A stretch of 62,294 nt of DNA from an uncultured Eubacteriales bacterium (lineage in GTDB: Bacteria > Bacillota_A > Clostridia > Oscillospirales > Oscillospiraceae): assembly GCA_949739085.1 (NCBI GenBank), contig CATIYU010000095.1, positions 1 through 62,294 of the forward strand, in the 5' to 3' direction. Each line of letters starts with the position of its first letter. Within the stretch, counting starts at the first letter, position 1. The notes beneath the pieces were generated by a model, which was given only the letters and a program-made list of their open reading frames with translations, had not been told where the DNA came from and made no database searches. Of this stretch, positions 18,552 through 27,265 are shown in pieces. A program made the translations under genes and the position numbers.

Positions 18552-19856
18552 ATGCTGGATATCAAGTGGATCCGGGAAAACCCGGAGGCTGTGAGGGAAA
18601 ATATCAGAAAGAAATTTCAGGACGCCAAGCTCCCCCTGGTGGATCAGGTGCTGGAGCTGGACTGCCGGAACCGGGCCGCCATCACCGAGGCCAGCGAGCT
18701 GCGCTCCCAGAGAAATGCCCTCAGCAAGCAGGTGGGAATGCTCATGGGGCAGGCCAAAAAGGACCCCTCCAAGCTGGAGGAGGCCGAGAAGGTCAAGGCC
18801 CAGGTGAAGGCCAACGCCCAGCGGTTGGAGGAGTTGGAGAAGCTGGAGGGGGAGCTGGAGGAGCAGATTCACAAAGTTATGCTGCAAATCCCCAACATCA
18901 TTGACCCCTCTGTGCCAATCGGCCCCGACGACAGCGCAAACGTGGAGGTGGAGCGGTTCGGCGAGCCGGCGGTCCCCGCCTTTGATATCCCCTACCACAC
19001 CGGGATTATGGAGCGCTTCAACGGCATCGATATGGCGGCCGCCGGACGGGTGTCCGGAAACGGGTTCTACTACCTCATGGGCGATATGGCCCGGCTCCAT
19101 GCCGCCGTGCTGGCATACGCCAGAGATTTTATGATCGACCGGGGCTTCACCTACTGCATCCCGCCCTACATGATCCACGGCGCGGTGGTGGAAGGCGTCA
19201 TGAGCCAGACCGATATGGACGCCATGATGTACAAGATCGAGGGCGAGGACCTCTACCTCATCGGCACAAGCGAGCACTCCATGATCGGCAAGTTCATTGA
19301 CCAGATTTTGCCGGAGGAGACGCTGCCCCAGACCCTGACCTCCTACTCCCCCTGCTTCCGGAAGGAGAAGGGCGCCCACGGCCTGGAGGAGCGGGGCGTC
19401 TACCGCATCCACCAATTTGAGAAACAGGAGATGATCGTGGTTTGCAGGCCGGAGGAGTCCATGGACTGGTACGAGAAGCTCTGGCGGTTCAGCGTGGAGC
19501 TCTTCCGCAGTCTGGAGATCCCCGTCCGGCAGCTGGAGTGCTGCTCCGGCGACCTGGCGGACCTGAAGGTCAAGAGCTGCGATATTGAAGCTTGGTCCCC
19601 ACGGCAGAAAAAATATTTTGAGGTCTGCTCCTGCTCCAATATGGGCGACGCCCAGGCCCGGCGGCTTAAAATCCGGGTGAAGGGTGACAATGGCAAGAAT
19701 TATTTGCCCCATACCTTGAATAATACTGTTGTAGCTCCCCCCAGAATGCTTATCGCTTTCCTGGAAAATAATTTGCAGGAGGACGGGAGCGTCCGGGTCC
19801 CTCAGGCCCTGCGGCCCTACATGGGGGTGAAGGATGTTCTGCGGCCGGTGCGCTGA
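18552..19856 (+). CDS. serS: Serine--tRNA ligase
   Basis: SerRS charges tRNA-Ser. The ATG at 18552 (MLDIKWIRENPEAV) follows AGGAGG and gives 434 residues. The N-terminal coiled-coil arm spans about residues 30-105 (rich in KLEEAEKVKAQ-like heptads). The class II catalytic core shows motif 2 (FRKEKGAHGLEERGVYRIHQF, reported here by position near residue 265) and motif 3 near the C-terminus (LNNTVVAPPRML). No T-box leader was found in the 68-base gap, which instead contains parS 3. Confidence 0.95.
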   Translation: MLDIKWIRENPEAVRENIRKKFQDAKLPLVDQVLELDCRNRAAITEASELRSQRNALSKQVGMLMGQAKKDPSKLEEAEKVKAQVKANAQRLEELEKLEGELEEQIHKVMLQIPNIIDPSVPIGPDDSANVEVERFGEPAVPAFDIPYHTGIMERFNGIDMAAAGRVSGNGFYYLMGDMARLHAAVLAYARDFMIDRGFTYCIPPYMIHGAVVEGVMSQTDMDAMMYKIEGEDLYLIGTSEHSMIGKFIDQILPEETLPQTLTSYSPCFRKEKGAHGLEERGVYRIHQFEKQEMIVVCRPEESMDWYEKLWRFSVELFRSLEIPVRQLECCSGDLADLKVKSCDIEAWSPRQKKYFEVCSCSNMGDAQARRLKIRVKGDNGKNYLPHTLNNTVVAPPRMLIAFLENNLQEDGSVRVPQALRPYMGVKDVLRPVR

Positions 19857-19904
19857 CGCCGCCGGTGAAATGAAAGGATCTATTTTTGTAAAGGAGAGTT
19901 TGCT

Positions 19905-20294
19905 ATGAAGAAGTTTCTCAAGGTGTTAGGCGCAGCCGCCCTGATTGCCGGCCTCACCCCCTACCAGGTGGAGAAAAACGAGGAGACTGGCGAGCGGAAG
20001 GTGAAAGCCCTGCTGTGGCAGGTGTCCAGAAAGCCCAGCCTCAGCGGAGACAAGGACGACATCAGCATCAAATTCCTGTCCTTTGGAAAGGACGAGGAGG
20101 AGGCCCAGCTGTTCAGCGACGAGATTACGGTAGAGTACGCCCCCCGCCAGGATGGCGCCCAGAAGGACGCACCGGAGATTCCCCAGCCGCCTGAGGTCCC
20201 TCAGCCCCCCGAAGCGCCTGAAGCGCCTGAGGCCCCCGAGGTTCCCGAGCCGCTTGAGGCCCCGGAAGCGCCCGCGGTTGAAGAAGAGGCGTGA
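19905..20294 (+). CDS. Hypothetical protein with Pro-Glu-Ala repeat tail
   Basis: I do not recognise this 129-residue protein. It begins MKKFLKVLGAAALIAGL, a short hydrophobic segment that may be a weak membrane anchor or signal. The middle is mixed-charge (residues 25-90). The last ~40 residues are a low-complexity run of tripeptides built on P-E-A, P-E-V and P-Q-P, ending in acidic residues. Such tails are often extended spacers or wall-spanning segments. It follows an AAAGGAGAG ribosome site and sits 31 bases before mscL. Confidence 0.75.
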   Translation: MKKFLKVLGAAALIAGLTPYQVEKNEETGERKVKALLWQVSRKPSLSGDKDDISIKFLSFGKDEEEAQLFSDEITVEYAPRQDGAQKDAPEIPQPPEVPQPPEAPEAPEAPEVPEPLEAPEAPAVEEEA

Positions 20295-20325
20295 ACAGGC
20301 GCACAAAAGATAAAGAGGCTGTGTT

Positions 20326-20712
20326 ATGAAGAAGTTTCTGGAGGAGTTTAAAGCCTTCGCCATGCGGGGAAATGTGATGGATCTGGCAGTGGGCGTTATT
20401 GTGGGCGGCGCTTTCAGCTCTATCACCACTTCCCTGATTAACGATATTATTATGCCCATTGTGGGCATCTTCGCCGGTCAGGCCAGCTTCGCGGACTTGA
20501 CCGTCCACATCGGACCGGCGGTGGTCACTTACGGCAATTTTATCCAGGCGGTCATCAATTTCCTTATTTTGGCCTTTGTGGTCTTCTGCATGGTGAAGGC
20601 CGTGAACCGCGTGATCCGGAAAAAGGAGCAGCCGCCCTCCGCGCCGCCGGATCCCTCCAATGAGGAAAAGCTTTTGGCGGAAATCCGGGATTTGCTGAAG
20701 GAAAAGGGATGA
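20326..20712 (+). CDS. mscL: Large-conductance mechanosensitive channel MscL
   Basis: MscL is a homopentameric membrane valve that opens under hypo-osmotic shock. The 128-residue protein begins with the amphipathic N-terminal helix (MKKFLEEFKAFAMRGNVMDLAVGVIVGGAFS, described by position 1-31), which includes the pore-lining TM1. TM2 lies around residues 66-90 (IQAVINFLILAFVVFCMVKA), followed by a charged helix bundle at the C-terminus (EEKLLAEIRDLLKEK). The stop codon overlaps the rsmG start by four bases. Confidence 0.95.
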   Translation: MKKFLEEFKAFAMRGNVMDLAVGVIVGGAFSSITTSLINDIIMPIVGIFAGQASFADLTVHIGPAVVTYGNFIQAVINFLILAFVVFCMVKAVNRVIRKKEQPPSAPPDPSNEEKLLAEIRDLLKEKG

Positions 20713-21407
20713 GAGAGACCCTATTGAAGGGCCTCCCCGCCCTGGGCCTTGATACGAGCCTGGTTCCCGTGCTGGAGCAGTTTGCCGGAATACTGCTGGA
20801 GAGAAACCGGGTGATGAACCTGACCGCCATCACCGGGCCCAGGGACGTGGCCGCCCTCCACCTTCTGGACAGCCTGGCTCTGGCCCAGCTGGCGGGTCTG
20901 CGGGACGAAAACGTGGTGGACGTGGGCACCGGGGCGGGATTTCCCGGCCTGCCCCTGGCGGCCGCCCTGGGGAACGCCCGGTTTACCCTGCTGGACAGTC
21001 TGGGGAAGCGGGTGGACTTCCTGCGGGACGCCTGCGAGGCACTGGGCCTGGAGAACGCCGTCTGCGTACAGGCCAGAGCCGAGGAGTTCGCCGGGGACCA
21101 GCGGGAGTCCTTCGACTGCGCGGCCAGCAGGGCGGTGGCGGACCTGCCGGTGCTCTGCGAGCTGTGCCTGCCCCTGGTGCGGGTGGGGGGCAGGTTCCTG
21201 GCCATGAAGTCCAGCCACTGCGACGAGGAGGTCCAGAGGGCGGGGGCCGCTATCCGCGCCCTGGGCGGACAGCTGGGCTGGGTGCGTGACTACACCGTAC
21301 CCACCACGGACGTGGTTCACCGGGTGGTATGCGTGGAGAAGGTCTCCCCCACCCCCAGGAGATTCCCCAGACGGTTCGCCCAGATTAAGAAACAGCCCCT
21401 GGGGTAG
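20709..21407 (+). CDS. rsmG: 16S rRNA (guanine-527-N7)-methyltransferase RsmG
   Basis: RsmG (GidB) methylates G527 of 16S rRNA; loss gives low-level streptomycin resistance in several bacteria. The 232 residues include NRVMNLTAIT at the N-terminus and the SAM site VVDVGTGAGFPGLPLA. It overlaps mscL by ATGA. In many Firmicutes rsmG follows mnmG and precedes noc/parA; here mnmG is absent and parAB lies upstream, so the usual cluster has been taken apart. Confidence 0.94.
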   Translation: MRETLLKGLPALGLDTSLVPVLEQFAGILLERNRVMNLTAITGPRDVAALHLLDSLALAQLAGLRDENVVDVGTGAGFPGLPLAAALGNARFTLLDSLGKRVDFLRDACEALGLENAVCVQARAEEFAGDQRESFDCAASRAVADLPVLCELCLPLVRVGGRFLAMKSSHCDEEVQRAGAAIRALGGQLGWVRDYTVPTTDVVHRVVCVEKVSPTPRRFPRRFAQIKKQPLG

Positions 21408-21490
21408 GGGCGGCCGGGAATCCTTTTTTACTGTCCCCAGAGGGGACATCCATTACAAAACCATAGGTCCGGCAGAGAGGGGGGTATCCT

Positions 21491-22234
21491 ATGGGGCAAA
21501 CAATCGCCGTCGTCTCCGGTAAGGGCGGCACCGGCAAAACCTCGTTTACCGCTAACGTCGGTATGGCGCTGGCGCAGCTAGGGTACTCTACTCTGTGCCT
21601 GGACTGCGACGTGGGACTGAGAAATCTGGACATCGCCATGGCCCTTACCGACCGGGCTATGATGGATTTCACCGACGTGATGGCGGGAAACTGCTCCCTG
21701 GAGGAGGCGGCGGCGCCGCATCCGCAGCAAAACCGGCTGTTTCTGCTGACCGCGCCAGCCAGAATCGGCGTGCGGGACATTGACCCGGAGAAGTTCCGGG
21801 AGCTCTTCCCACTGATTGGGAAACGGTTCGACTACTGCCTCGTGGACGCTCCGGCGGGACTGGACACCGGGTTCCGGCTGGCGGTGAGCGGGGCGGACCG
21901 GGTGGTGGTGGTCACCAACACCGACGCCAGCAGTCTCCGGGACGCCCAGCGCACCGCCATGGAGCTGGACAGGCTCCCAAGGGACAAGGTCCATCTGGTG
22001 GTGAATAGATGCCGGAAAAAGCTGCTGAAATCCTTACATCAGACCATCGACGACGCTATTGACTCCGCCGGGCTCCCCCTCCTGGGGGTGATCCCAGAGG
22101 ACGAGACCATGCCCCTGTACGCGGGAAGAGGGGTGCCGCTGCTCCTGAGCGGCAACGACTGCGCCGCCAGAGCCTTCCGCAATATCGCCAGGAGGATTGA
22201 CGGACGGCGCACACCCCTTATGAAACTGAGATGA
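21491..22234 (+). CDS. MinD-like septum-site ATPase
   Basis: This 247-residue P-loop ATPase belongs to the MinD/ParA superfamily. The deviant Walker A is GKGGTGKTS (residues 10-18), and CDVGLRNLDIAM and VDAPAGLDTGF are typical of MinD rather than Soj. MinD positions division-site inhibitors at the membrane. The C-terminus (RRIDGRRTPLMKLR) is basic, but I cannot clearly see the canonical membrane-targeting amphipathic helix. No minC, minE or divIVA gene is adjacent, so it could be an orphan MinD paralogue with another role. Confidence 0.78.
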   Translation: MGQTIAVVSGKGGTGKTSFTANVGMALAQLGYSTLCLDCDVGLRNLDIAMALTDRAMMDFTDVMAGNCSLEEAAAPHPQQNRLFLLTAPARIGVRDIDPEKFRELFPLIGKRFDYCLVDAPAGLDTGFRLAVSGADRVVVVTNTDASSLRDAQRTAMELDRLPRDKVHLVVNRCRKKLLKSLHQTIDDAIDSAGLPLLGVIPEDETMPLYAGRGVPLLLSGNDCAARAFRNIARRIDGRRTPLMKLR

Positions 22235-22292
22235 AGCCGCGTAGACCCCCGGCAGCAGAGAGACATCAACAACGGAAAGGAAACGAGACGCC

Positions 22293-22706
22293 ATGTATAT
22301 TGCTCTGATGTCCCACGACAATAAAAAGGACCTCATGGTCCAGTTCTGCTCCGCCTACGCCGGTATCTTGTCCCGGCACAACCTTTGCGCCACCAGCACC
22401 ACAGGGCGCATGGTGGCCGAGGCTACCGGGCTGCATGTCCACCTCTTTCTCACTTGCAGGCACGGCGGGAGCCAGCAGGTGGGGGCGAGAATCGCCTACA
22501 ATGAGATGGACATGGTTTTGTTCTTCGTTGACCCCAACGACTCCGCCCTGGAGACGGAGTCCCAGTATATATCCAGGCTGTGCGACCAGAATAACATCCC
22601 CTACGCATCCAATCTCGCCACAGCGGAAATGCTGCTGCTGGGCATGGACCGGGGAGACCTTGACTGGCGGAAGATCGTCAATCCTAAGCATAAATTGAAT
22701 CGCTGA
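22293..22706 (+). CDS. mgsA: Methylglyoxal-synthase-like protein lacking the catalytic aspartate
   Basis: The 137-residue sequence has the MgsA fold landmarks: IALMSHD, ATSTTG (residues 33-38), GGSQQVGA (58-65) and FFVDP (77-81). MgsA converts dihydroxyacetone phosphate to methylglyoxal. In characterised enzymes the third motif reads GGDQQ, with that Asp as catalytic base; here it is Ser60 (codon AGC). The usual PHEPD/PHDPD segment, which carries an active-site His and Asp, is replaced by SALETES with one residue fewer. It may therefore be a non-enzymatic or repurposed family member. Confidence 0.8.
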   Translation: MYIALMSHDNKKDLMVQFCSAYAGILSRHNLCATSTTGRMVAEATGLHVHLFLTCRHGGSQQVGARIAYNEMDMVLFFVDPNDSALETESQYISRLCDQNNIPYASNLATAEMLLLGMDRGDLDWRKIVNPKHKLNR

Positions 22707-22738
22707 GTTCTTTCTCCTTTCCCCCCTTACTTTGTCTG

Positions 22739-22770
22739 GCTCTCGTCCCGCTAGGATAGGGGACGGGAGC
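22739..22770 (+). other. Stem-loop upstream of hisS
   Basis: An 11-bp stem with one G-U pair (GCTCTCGTCCC at 22739-22749 and GGGACGGGAGC at 22760-22770) encloses a 10-base loop. It lies between the mgsA-like gene and hisS. No T-box AGGGTGG core or T tract is seen, so termination or leader function is only possible. Confidence 0.4.
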
Positions 22771-22813
22771 TGTTCTCATGGGGGATATTATTCTTTATTT
22801 GTGAGGTGTTCTT

Positions 22814-24163
22814 ATGAAAGTACAGCCCAGGACTTTATCCGGGTTTATGGAGCTGCTGCCGGAACAGCAGGTGGTCATGGAGGAGATCATGGAGGCCCTC
22901 CGGGAGACCTACGCCCTCTACGGCTTCGCTCCGTTGGACACGCCGGTAATCGAGGCCAGCGAAGTGCTGCTGGCCAAGGCCGGAGGCGAAACGGAGAAGC
23001 AGATCTACCGCTTTACCAAGGGGGACAGCGACCTGAGCCTCCGCTTTGATCTGACCGTCCCGCTGGCAAAATATGTGGCCCTCCACTACGCCGAGTTGGC
23101 CTTCCCCTTCCGCCGGTTCCAGATTGGAAAGGTCTACCGGGGTGAACGGGCCCAGAGAGGCCGGTTCCGGGAGTTCTATCAGGCCGATATCGACGTTATC
23201 GGTGACGGCAAGCTGGATATCGCCAATGAGGCCGAAATCCCCGCCATCATCTACCGCACCTTTACTAGGCTGGGGTTGCGGAAATTCCAGATCCGCGTCA
23301 ACAACCGTAAGATTTTGAACGGCTTCTACGGAATGCTGGGCCTCTCCGGACAGGCCGGGGATATTATGCGGACTGTGGATAAAATTGATAAGATTGGTCC
23401 GGACAAGGTCCGGGAGCTGCTGGTGGACCCGGAGATCGGATTGGACGAGGCCGCCGCTGGGGAAATTCTGAAGTTTATTGCCATTAAGGGCAGCAACCAG
23501 GAGGTGCTGGCCGCCCTGGAGGCCTACCGGGGAAGAAACGAGCTCTTTGACGCCGGTGTGGACGAGCTGGGCGCAGTGGTGAAATATCTGGGCGCATTCG
23601 GCGTGCCGGAACACTGCTTCTCCGTGGACCTCACCATCGCCAGAGGGCTGGATTACTACACCGGCACCGTGTACGAGACCACCATGCTGGAGCACCCGGA
23701 GATTGGTTCCATCTGCTCCGGCGGACGGTATGACAACCTGGCGGAATATTATACCGATAAAATACTGCCTGGAGTTGGCATTTCTATCGGACTCACCCGC
23801 CTCTTCTACGTCCTGAACGAGCAGGGGATGCTGAACCGGGAGAGAGCCCCGGTGGATCTCCTGCTGCTGCCCATGACCGGGGACCTCTCCCCCGCAATTC
23901 AGCTGGCCACACGCTTCCGGGAGGAGGGCATCCGGGTGCAGCTGTACGCGGAGCAGAAGAAGTTTAAGGCCAAGATGAACTACGCCGATAAGCTGGGCGT
24001 GCCCTTTGTGGTGTTCCTGGGCGAGGATGAAATCCGGGAACAGGCCGTCAGCTGCAAGGACATGCGCTCCGGCCAGCAGACCAAGCTGGGCTTCGAGGAG
24101 ACCTTGCAGAGAGTGCGGGAGGGCCTGGCCCAGCGTCAGAGCGGCTCCGTGATTCAGGAGTGA
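22814..24163 (+). CDS. hisS: Histidine--tRNA ligase
   Basis: HisRS charges tRNA-His. The 449 residues show class II motif 1 (PLAKYVA region), motif 2 (GKVYRGERAQRGRFREF, near residue 112), the HisRS-specific ARGLDYYTG and SGGRYDNLAEYY, and motif 3 (GVGISIGLTRL). The C-terminal anticodon-binding domain starts near residue 350 (PVDLLLLPMTGD). Presence of the full catalytic core and anticodon domain distinguishes it from HisZ. aspS follows, the common hisS-aspS order in Firmicutes. Confidence 0.94.
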   Translation: MKVQPRTLSGFMELLPEQQVVMEEIMEALRETYALYGFAPLDTPVIEASEVLLAKAGGETEKQIYRFTKGDSDLSLRFDLTVPLAKYVALHYAELAFPFRRFQIGKVYRGERAQRGRFREFYQADIDVIGDGKLDIANEAEIPAIIYRTFTRLGLRKFQIRVNNRKILNGFYGMLGLSGQAGDIMRTVDKIDKIGPDKVRELLVDPEIGLDEAAAGEILKFIAIKGSNQEVLAALEAYRGRNELFDAGVDELGAVVKYLGAFGVPEHCFSVDLTIARGLDYYTGTVYETTMLEHPEIGSICSGGRYDNLAEYYTDKILPGVGISIGLTRLFYVLNEQGMLNRERAPVDLLLLPMTGDLSPAIQLATRFREEGIRVQLYAEQKKFKAKMNYADKLGVPFVVFLGEDEIREQAVSCKDMRSGQQTKLGFEETLQRVREGLAQRQSGSVIQE

Positions 24164-24236
24164 CCGGTCGGGAGAGAAAACTATATCTACATTTCGTATT
24201 CTATTTATCTCTTTTTACTGAAAGGAATGATTTGCC

Positions 24237-26021
24237 ATGCCGCAAAACCGTACCCATACCTGCGACGAGCTGAGAATCTCCCACGTGGGGGAGAAAGTGA
24301 AGCTCTCCGGGTGGATGGAAAACGTCCGGGAGGTGGGACAAAACTTCGCCTTCGTCATCCTGCGGGATTTCTACGGCACCACACAGGTGGTTGTGGAGAC
24401 GGAGGAGATGATGGAGGTCATCCACAACCTCAACAAGGAGAGCGTGCTCGCCGTGGAGGGCTTTGTCCGGGAGCGCAGCAGCAAAAACCCCGGCCTGCCC
24501 ACCGGCGAGATCGAGGTGGTCCCCGAGAAGATTGAGGTGCTGGGTAAGTGCCGGCACAACGAGCTCCCCTTCCAGATCAACCGCAGCAGGGACGCCGACG
24601 AGTCCCTGCGGCTGAAGTACCGGTATCTGGACCTGAGAAACCCGGCGGTGAAGAAAAATATCGTCCTGCGCTGCAACGTGGTGTCCGCCCTGCGCGCCGC
24701 CATGACGGAGCACGGCTTTTTGGAGATTACCACCCCCATCCTTACCGCCTCCTCCCCGGAGGGCGCTCGGGACTACCTGGTGCCCGCCCGGAAACACCCC
24801 GGGAAGTTCTATGCCCTGCCCCAGGCCCCCCAGCAGTTCAAGCAGCTGCTGATGACCTCCGGGTTTGATAAATATTTCCAGATCGCTCCCTGCTTCCGGG
24901 ACGAGGACGCCCGGGGAGACCGCTCCCCCGGGGAGTTCTATCAGCTGGATATGGAGATGAGCTTCGCCACCCAGGACGACGTGTTCGCCGTGCTGGAGGA
25001 CGTGCTGCCCCCTATTTTTGCCAAGTACGGGAAATACAATCAGGCGTCTGCCGCCCCATTTAAACGAATCGGATTTGCCGAGGCTATGGAGACCTACGGC
25101 TCTGACAAGCCCGACCTGCGCATTGACCTGGTGGTTCAGGACGCTACGGTGCTGGTGGAGGGCTGCGGCTTCGCCCCCTTTGAGGGGAATGTGGTGAAGG
25201 CCGTTGTGGTCTCCGATTTCTCCGCCCCCAGAAAGCAGATTGACAAGCTGTGCGCCGATGTGGAGGTTCAGTCCGGGGAGAAGGCCTACTGGTTCCGCTA
25301 CGACGAGAACCGCGAGATTGTGGGGGGAATTGCCAAGTTTGTCCAGCCTATAAAAGAGGAGATTGTGGAAAAGCTGGGGCTGACGCCGGGCTGCTTCGTG
25401 GGCCTCACTGCCGGGAAAAAGTCCGCCGCCCAAAAAACCGCCGGCGTGCTGCGGACAAAGCTGGGGGCCCTCTGCCCCAACCACATGGACCGGGAGCGGT
25501 ACGAGTTCTGCTGGATTGTGGATTTCCCCATGTACGAGATTGGCGAGGAGAGCGGGGAGCTGGAGTTCTGCCACAACCCCTTCTCCATGCCCAACGGCGG
25601 CGCGGAGATCCTGGACCGGGCCATCGCCGGGGAGGCCGACCCCTTGGCCATCACCGCCTACCAATATGACCTGGTGTGCAACGGCGTGGAGCTCAGCTCC
25701 GGCGCGGTGCGGAACCACGACCCCGAGATTATGATTAAGGCATTCCAGATGGTGCGGCTGGGTGAGGACGACGTGAAGGCCAAGTTCCCCGCCATGTACA
25801 ACGCCTTTACCTACGGCGCGCCTCCCCACGCGGGCATCGCCCCTGGCGTGGACCGGATGGTCATGCTGCTGGCGGGAGAAGAGTCCATCCGGGAGATCAT
25901 CCCCTTCCCCATGAACAAGAATGCCCAGGACCTCATGATGGGCGCGCCGTCCGCTGTGGAGCAGAAGCAGCTGGACGAGCTGCATATCGCGGTTACCAAA
26001 CAAGAGGAGGAGGAGGCGTAA
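24237..26021 (+). CDS. aspS: Aspartate--tRNA ligase
   Basis: AspRS charges tRNA-Asp. The 594 residues show the N-terminal OB-fold anticodon domain (VKLSGWMENVREVGQNFAF), class II motif 1, motif 2 (IAPCFRDEDARGDRSPGEFYQLD, near residue 215) and motif 3 (GIAPGVDRMVML). A bacterial-type GAD insertion lies between motifs 2 and 3. It contains ALPQAPQQFKQLLM. Whether the enzyme is discriminating or also charges tRNA-Asn cannot be decided here. It stands 73 bases after hisS. Confidence 0.95.
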   Translation: MPQNRTHTCDELRISHVGEKVKLSGWMENVREVGQNFAFVILRDFYGTTQVVVETEEMMEVIHNLNKESVLAVEGFVRERSSKNPGLPTGEIEVVPEKIEVLGKCRHNELPFQINRSRDADESLRLKYRYLDLRNPAVKKNIVLRCNVVSALRAAMTEHGFLEITTPILTASSPEGARDYLVPARKHPGKFYALPQAPQQFKQLLMTSGFDKYFQIAPCFRDEDARGDRSPGEFYQLDMEMSFATQDDVFAVLEDVLPPIFAKYGKYNQASAAPFKRIGFAEAMETYGSDKPDLRIDLVVQDATVLVEGCGFAPFEGNVVKAVVVSDFSAPRKQIDKLCADVEVQSGEKAYWFRYDENREIVGGIAKFVQPIKEEIVEKLGLTPGCFVGLTAGKKSAAQKTAGVLRTKLGALCPNHMDRERYEFCWIVDFPMYEIGEESGELEFCHNPFSMPNGGAEILDRAIAGEADPLAITAYQYDLVCNGVELSSGAVRNHDPEIMIKAFQMVRLGEDDVKAKFPAMYNAFTYGAPPHAGIAPGVDRMVMLLAGEESIREIIPFPMNKNAQDLMMGAPSAVEQKQLDELHIAVTKQEEEEA

Positions 26022-26033
26022 GCCGCCTCCTCC
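26009..26033. other. Hairpin at the aspS 3' end
   Basis: A 10-bp stem GGAGGAGGCG/CGCCTCCTCC encloses the aspS stop codon in a five-base loop. No T tract follows, so intrinsic termination is uncertain. Confidence 0.35.
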
Positions 26034-26064
26034 CTCCCCTGCTGTGGGGAAAGGGAGAATTGGC

Positions 26065-27261
26065 ATGTGCCGGAGATTTTTGCCGCTTTTGCTGGCGGCG
26101 CTTTTGCTGGGCGGGTGCGGCCAGAGGACGGCAGAGCCCGCGTTCGCGCCGGAGAACCTGGAAAATACACTAGGAAACGGGATCGTGGAGGAAGATCCAT
26201 TGCCCGAGCCCCCGCCGGAGCCGGACCCGGACCCCAGAGAGACGGCGGTGCTGGCCCTGCTGGAGCGGATGACCCTGGAGGAGAAGATCGGTCAGCTGTT
26301 CTTTATCCGCTGCCCGCAATTGGAGGCTTTGGAAAAAATCGGGGCGTTCCAGCCCGGCGGAGTGCTGCTCTTTACCAACGACTTCAAGGACGCCGCCGGG
26401 GCGTGGCTCACGGAGGAGGCCCTTGTGGAGAAGATCAGCGGCTTTCAGGCGGCCTCCCCCATCCCTCTGCTGGTGGGCGTGGACGAGGAGGGGGGGTCCG
26501 TGGCCCGGGCCAGCCGGAACCCCAACCTGTTCCCGGAGAAGTTTGCCGCCCCCCAGGAGATCTTCGCCAGGGGCGGCATGGAGGCTGTGGAGAGCGACGC
26601 CCTGGGCAAGAGCGTGGGGCTGCTGGAGCGCGGCATCAACGTGAACTTCGCGCCGGTGGCGGACGTGTCCACAGACCCGGGGGACTTCATCTACGGCCGG
26701 ACCTTCGGCCAGGACGGGGCCGCCACCGCGGAGTATGTGGAGGCGGTGGTGGAGATAATGGGCGTGGCGGGCATCGGCTCCGTGCTCAAGCACTTCCCCG
26801 GCTACGGGGGCAACGCCGATACCCACATTGGCGCCGCACGGGATGAGCGGCCCTATGAGCAGTTTGTTCAGGAGGATTTCCTCCCCTTCCAGGCGGGAGT
26901 TGAGGCCGGGGCCGGGGGCGTGCTGGTGAGCCACAACATTGTGGCGTGCATGGACGGGGACTTCCCCGCCTCCCTCTCCCCCGAGGTTCACCGGATTTTG
27001 AGAGAGGAACTGGGCTTTCAAGGGGTGATTCTTACCGACGACCTGGAGATGGACGCGGTGGAACAGTTCAATGGGGAGGCGCCTGCCGCCGTCCTGGCCC
27101 TGCTGGCGGGAAACGACATGCTGGTAACCGGCGATTTTGAGAACCAAATTCCCCTGGCGGCGGACGCCGTGAGGACCGGACTGATTCCAGAGGAGCTGCT
27201 GGATGAGGCCGTGGGGCGGGTGCTGGGATGGAAATATGATCTGGGACTGATTGGAGGATAG
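26065..27261 (+). CDS. Glycoside hydrolase family 3 lipoprotein (NagZ-like beta-N-acetylhexosaminidase)
   Basis: The ATG at 26065 gives a 398-residue precursor with a lipoprotein signal (MCRRFLPLLLAALLLGGC); the lipobox Cys is residue 18. A Pro/Glu-rich linker follows to about residue 55. The GH3 domain shows GQLFFIR, GGVLLFTND, VDEEGG, KHFPGYGGNADTH and LTDDLEMDA. NagZ-type enzymes use the Asp-His pair in the DTH segment and the Asp in TDDLEM. The variant KHFPGYG (Tyr for His) is slightly unusual. It is likely to trim cell-wall amino sugars outside the membrane. Confidence 0.9.
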   Translation: MCRRFLPLLLAALLLGGCGQRTAEPAFAPENLENTLGNGIVEEDPLPEPPPEPDPDPRETAVLALLERMTLEEKIGQLFFIRCPQLEALEKIGAFQPGGVLLFTNDFKDAAGAWLTEEALVEKISGFQAASPIPLLVGVDEEGGSVARASRNPNLFPEKFAAPQEIFARGGMEAVESDALGKSVGLLERGINVNFAPVADVSTDPGDFIYGRTFGQDGAATAEYVEAVVEIMGVAGIGSVLKHFPGYGGNADTHIGAARDERPYEQFVQEDFLPFQAGVEAGAGGVLVSHNIVACMDGDFPASLSPEVHRILREELGFQGVILTDDLEMDAVEQFNGEAPAAVLALLAGNDMLVTGDFENQIPLAADAVRTGLIPEELLDEAVGRVLGWKYDLGLIGG

Positions 27262-27265
27262 ATAG

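Noticed and set aside
22707..24236. T-box leaders for hisS and aspS
   Set aside because: The spacers are short and lack the AGGGTGG core and specifier stem.
24201..26066. 621-codon minus-strand frame opposite aspS
   Set aside because: A shadow of aspS codon bias; no start signals and no recognised motifs.
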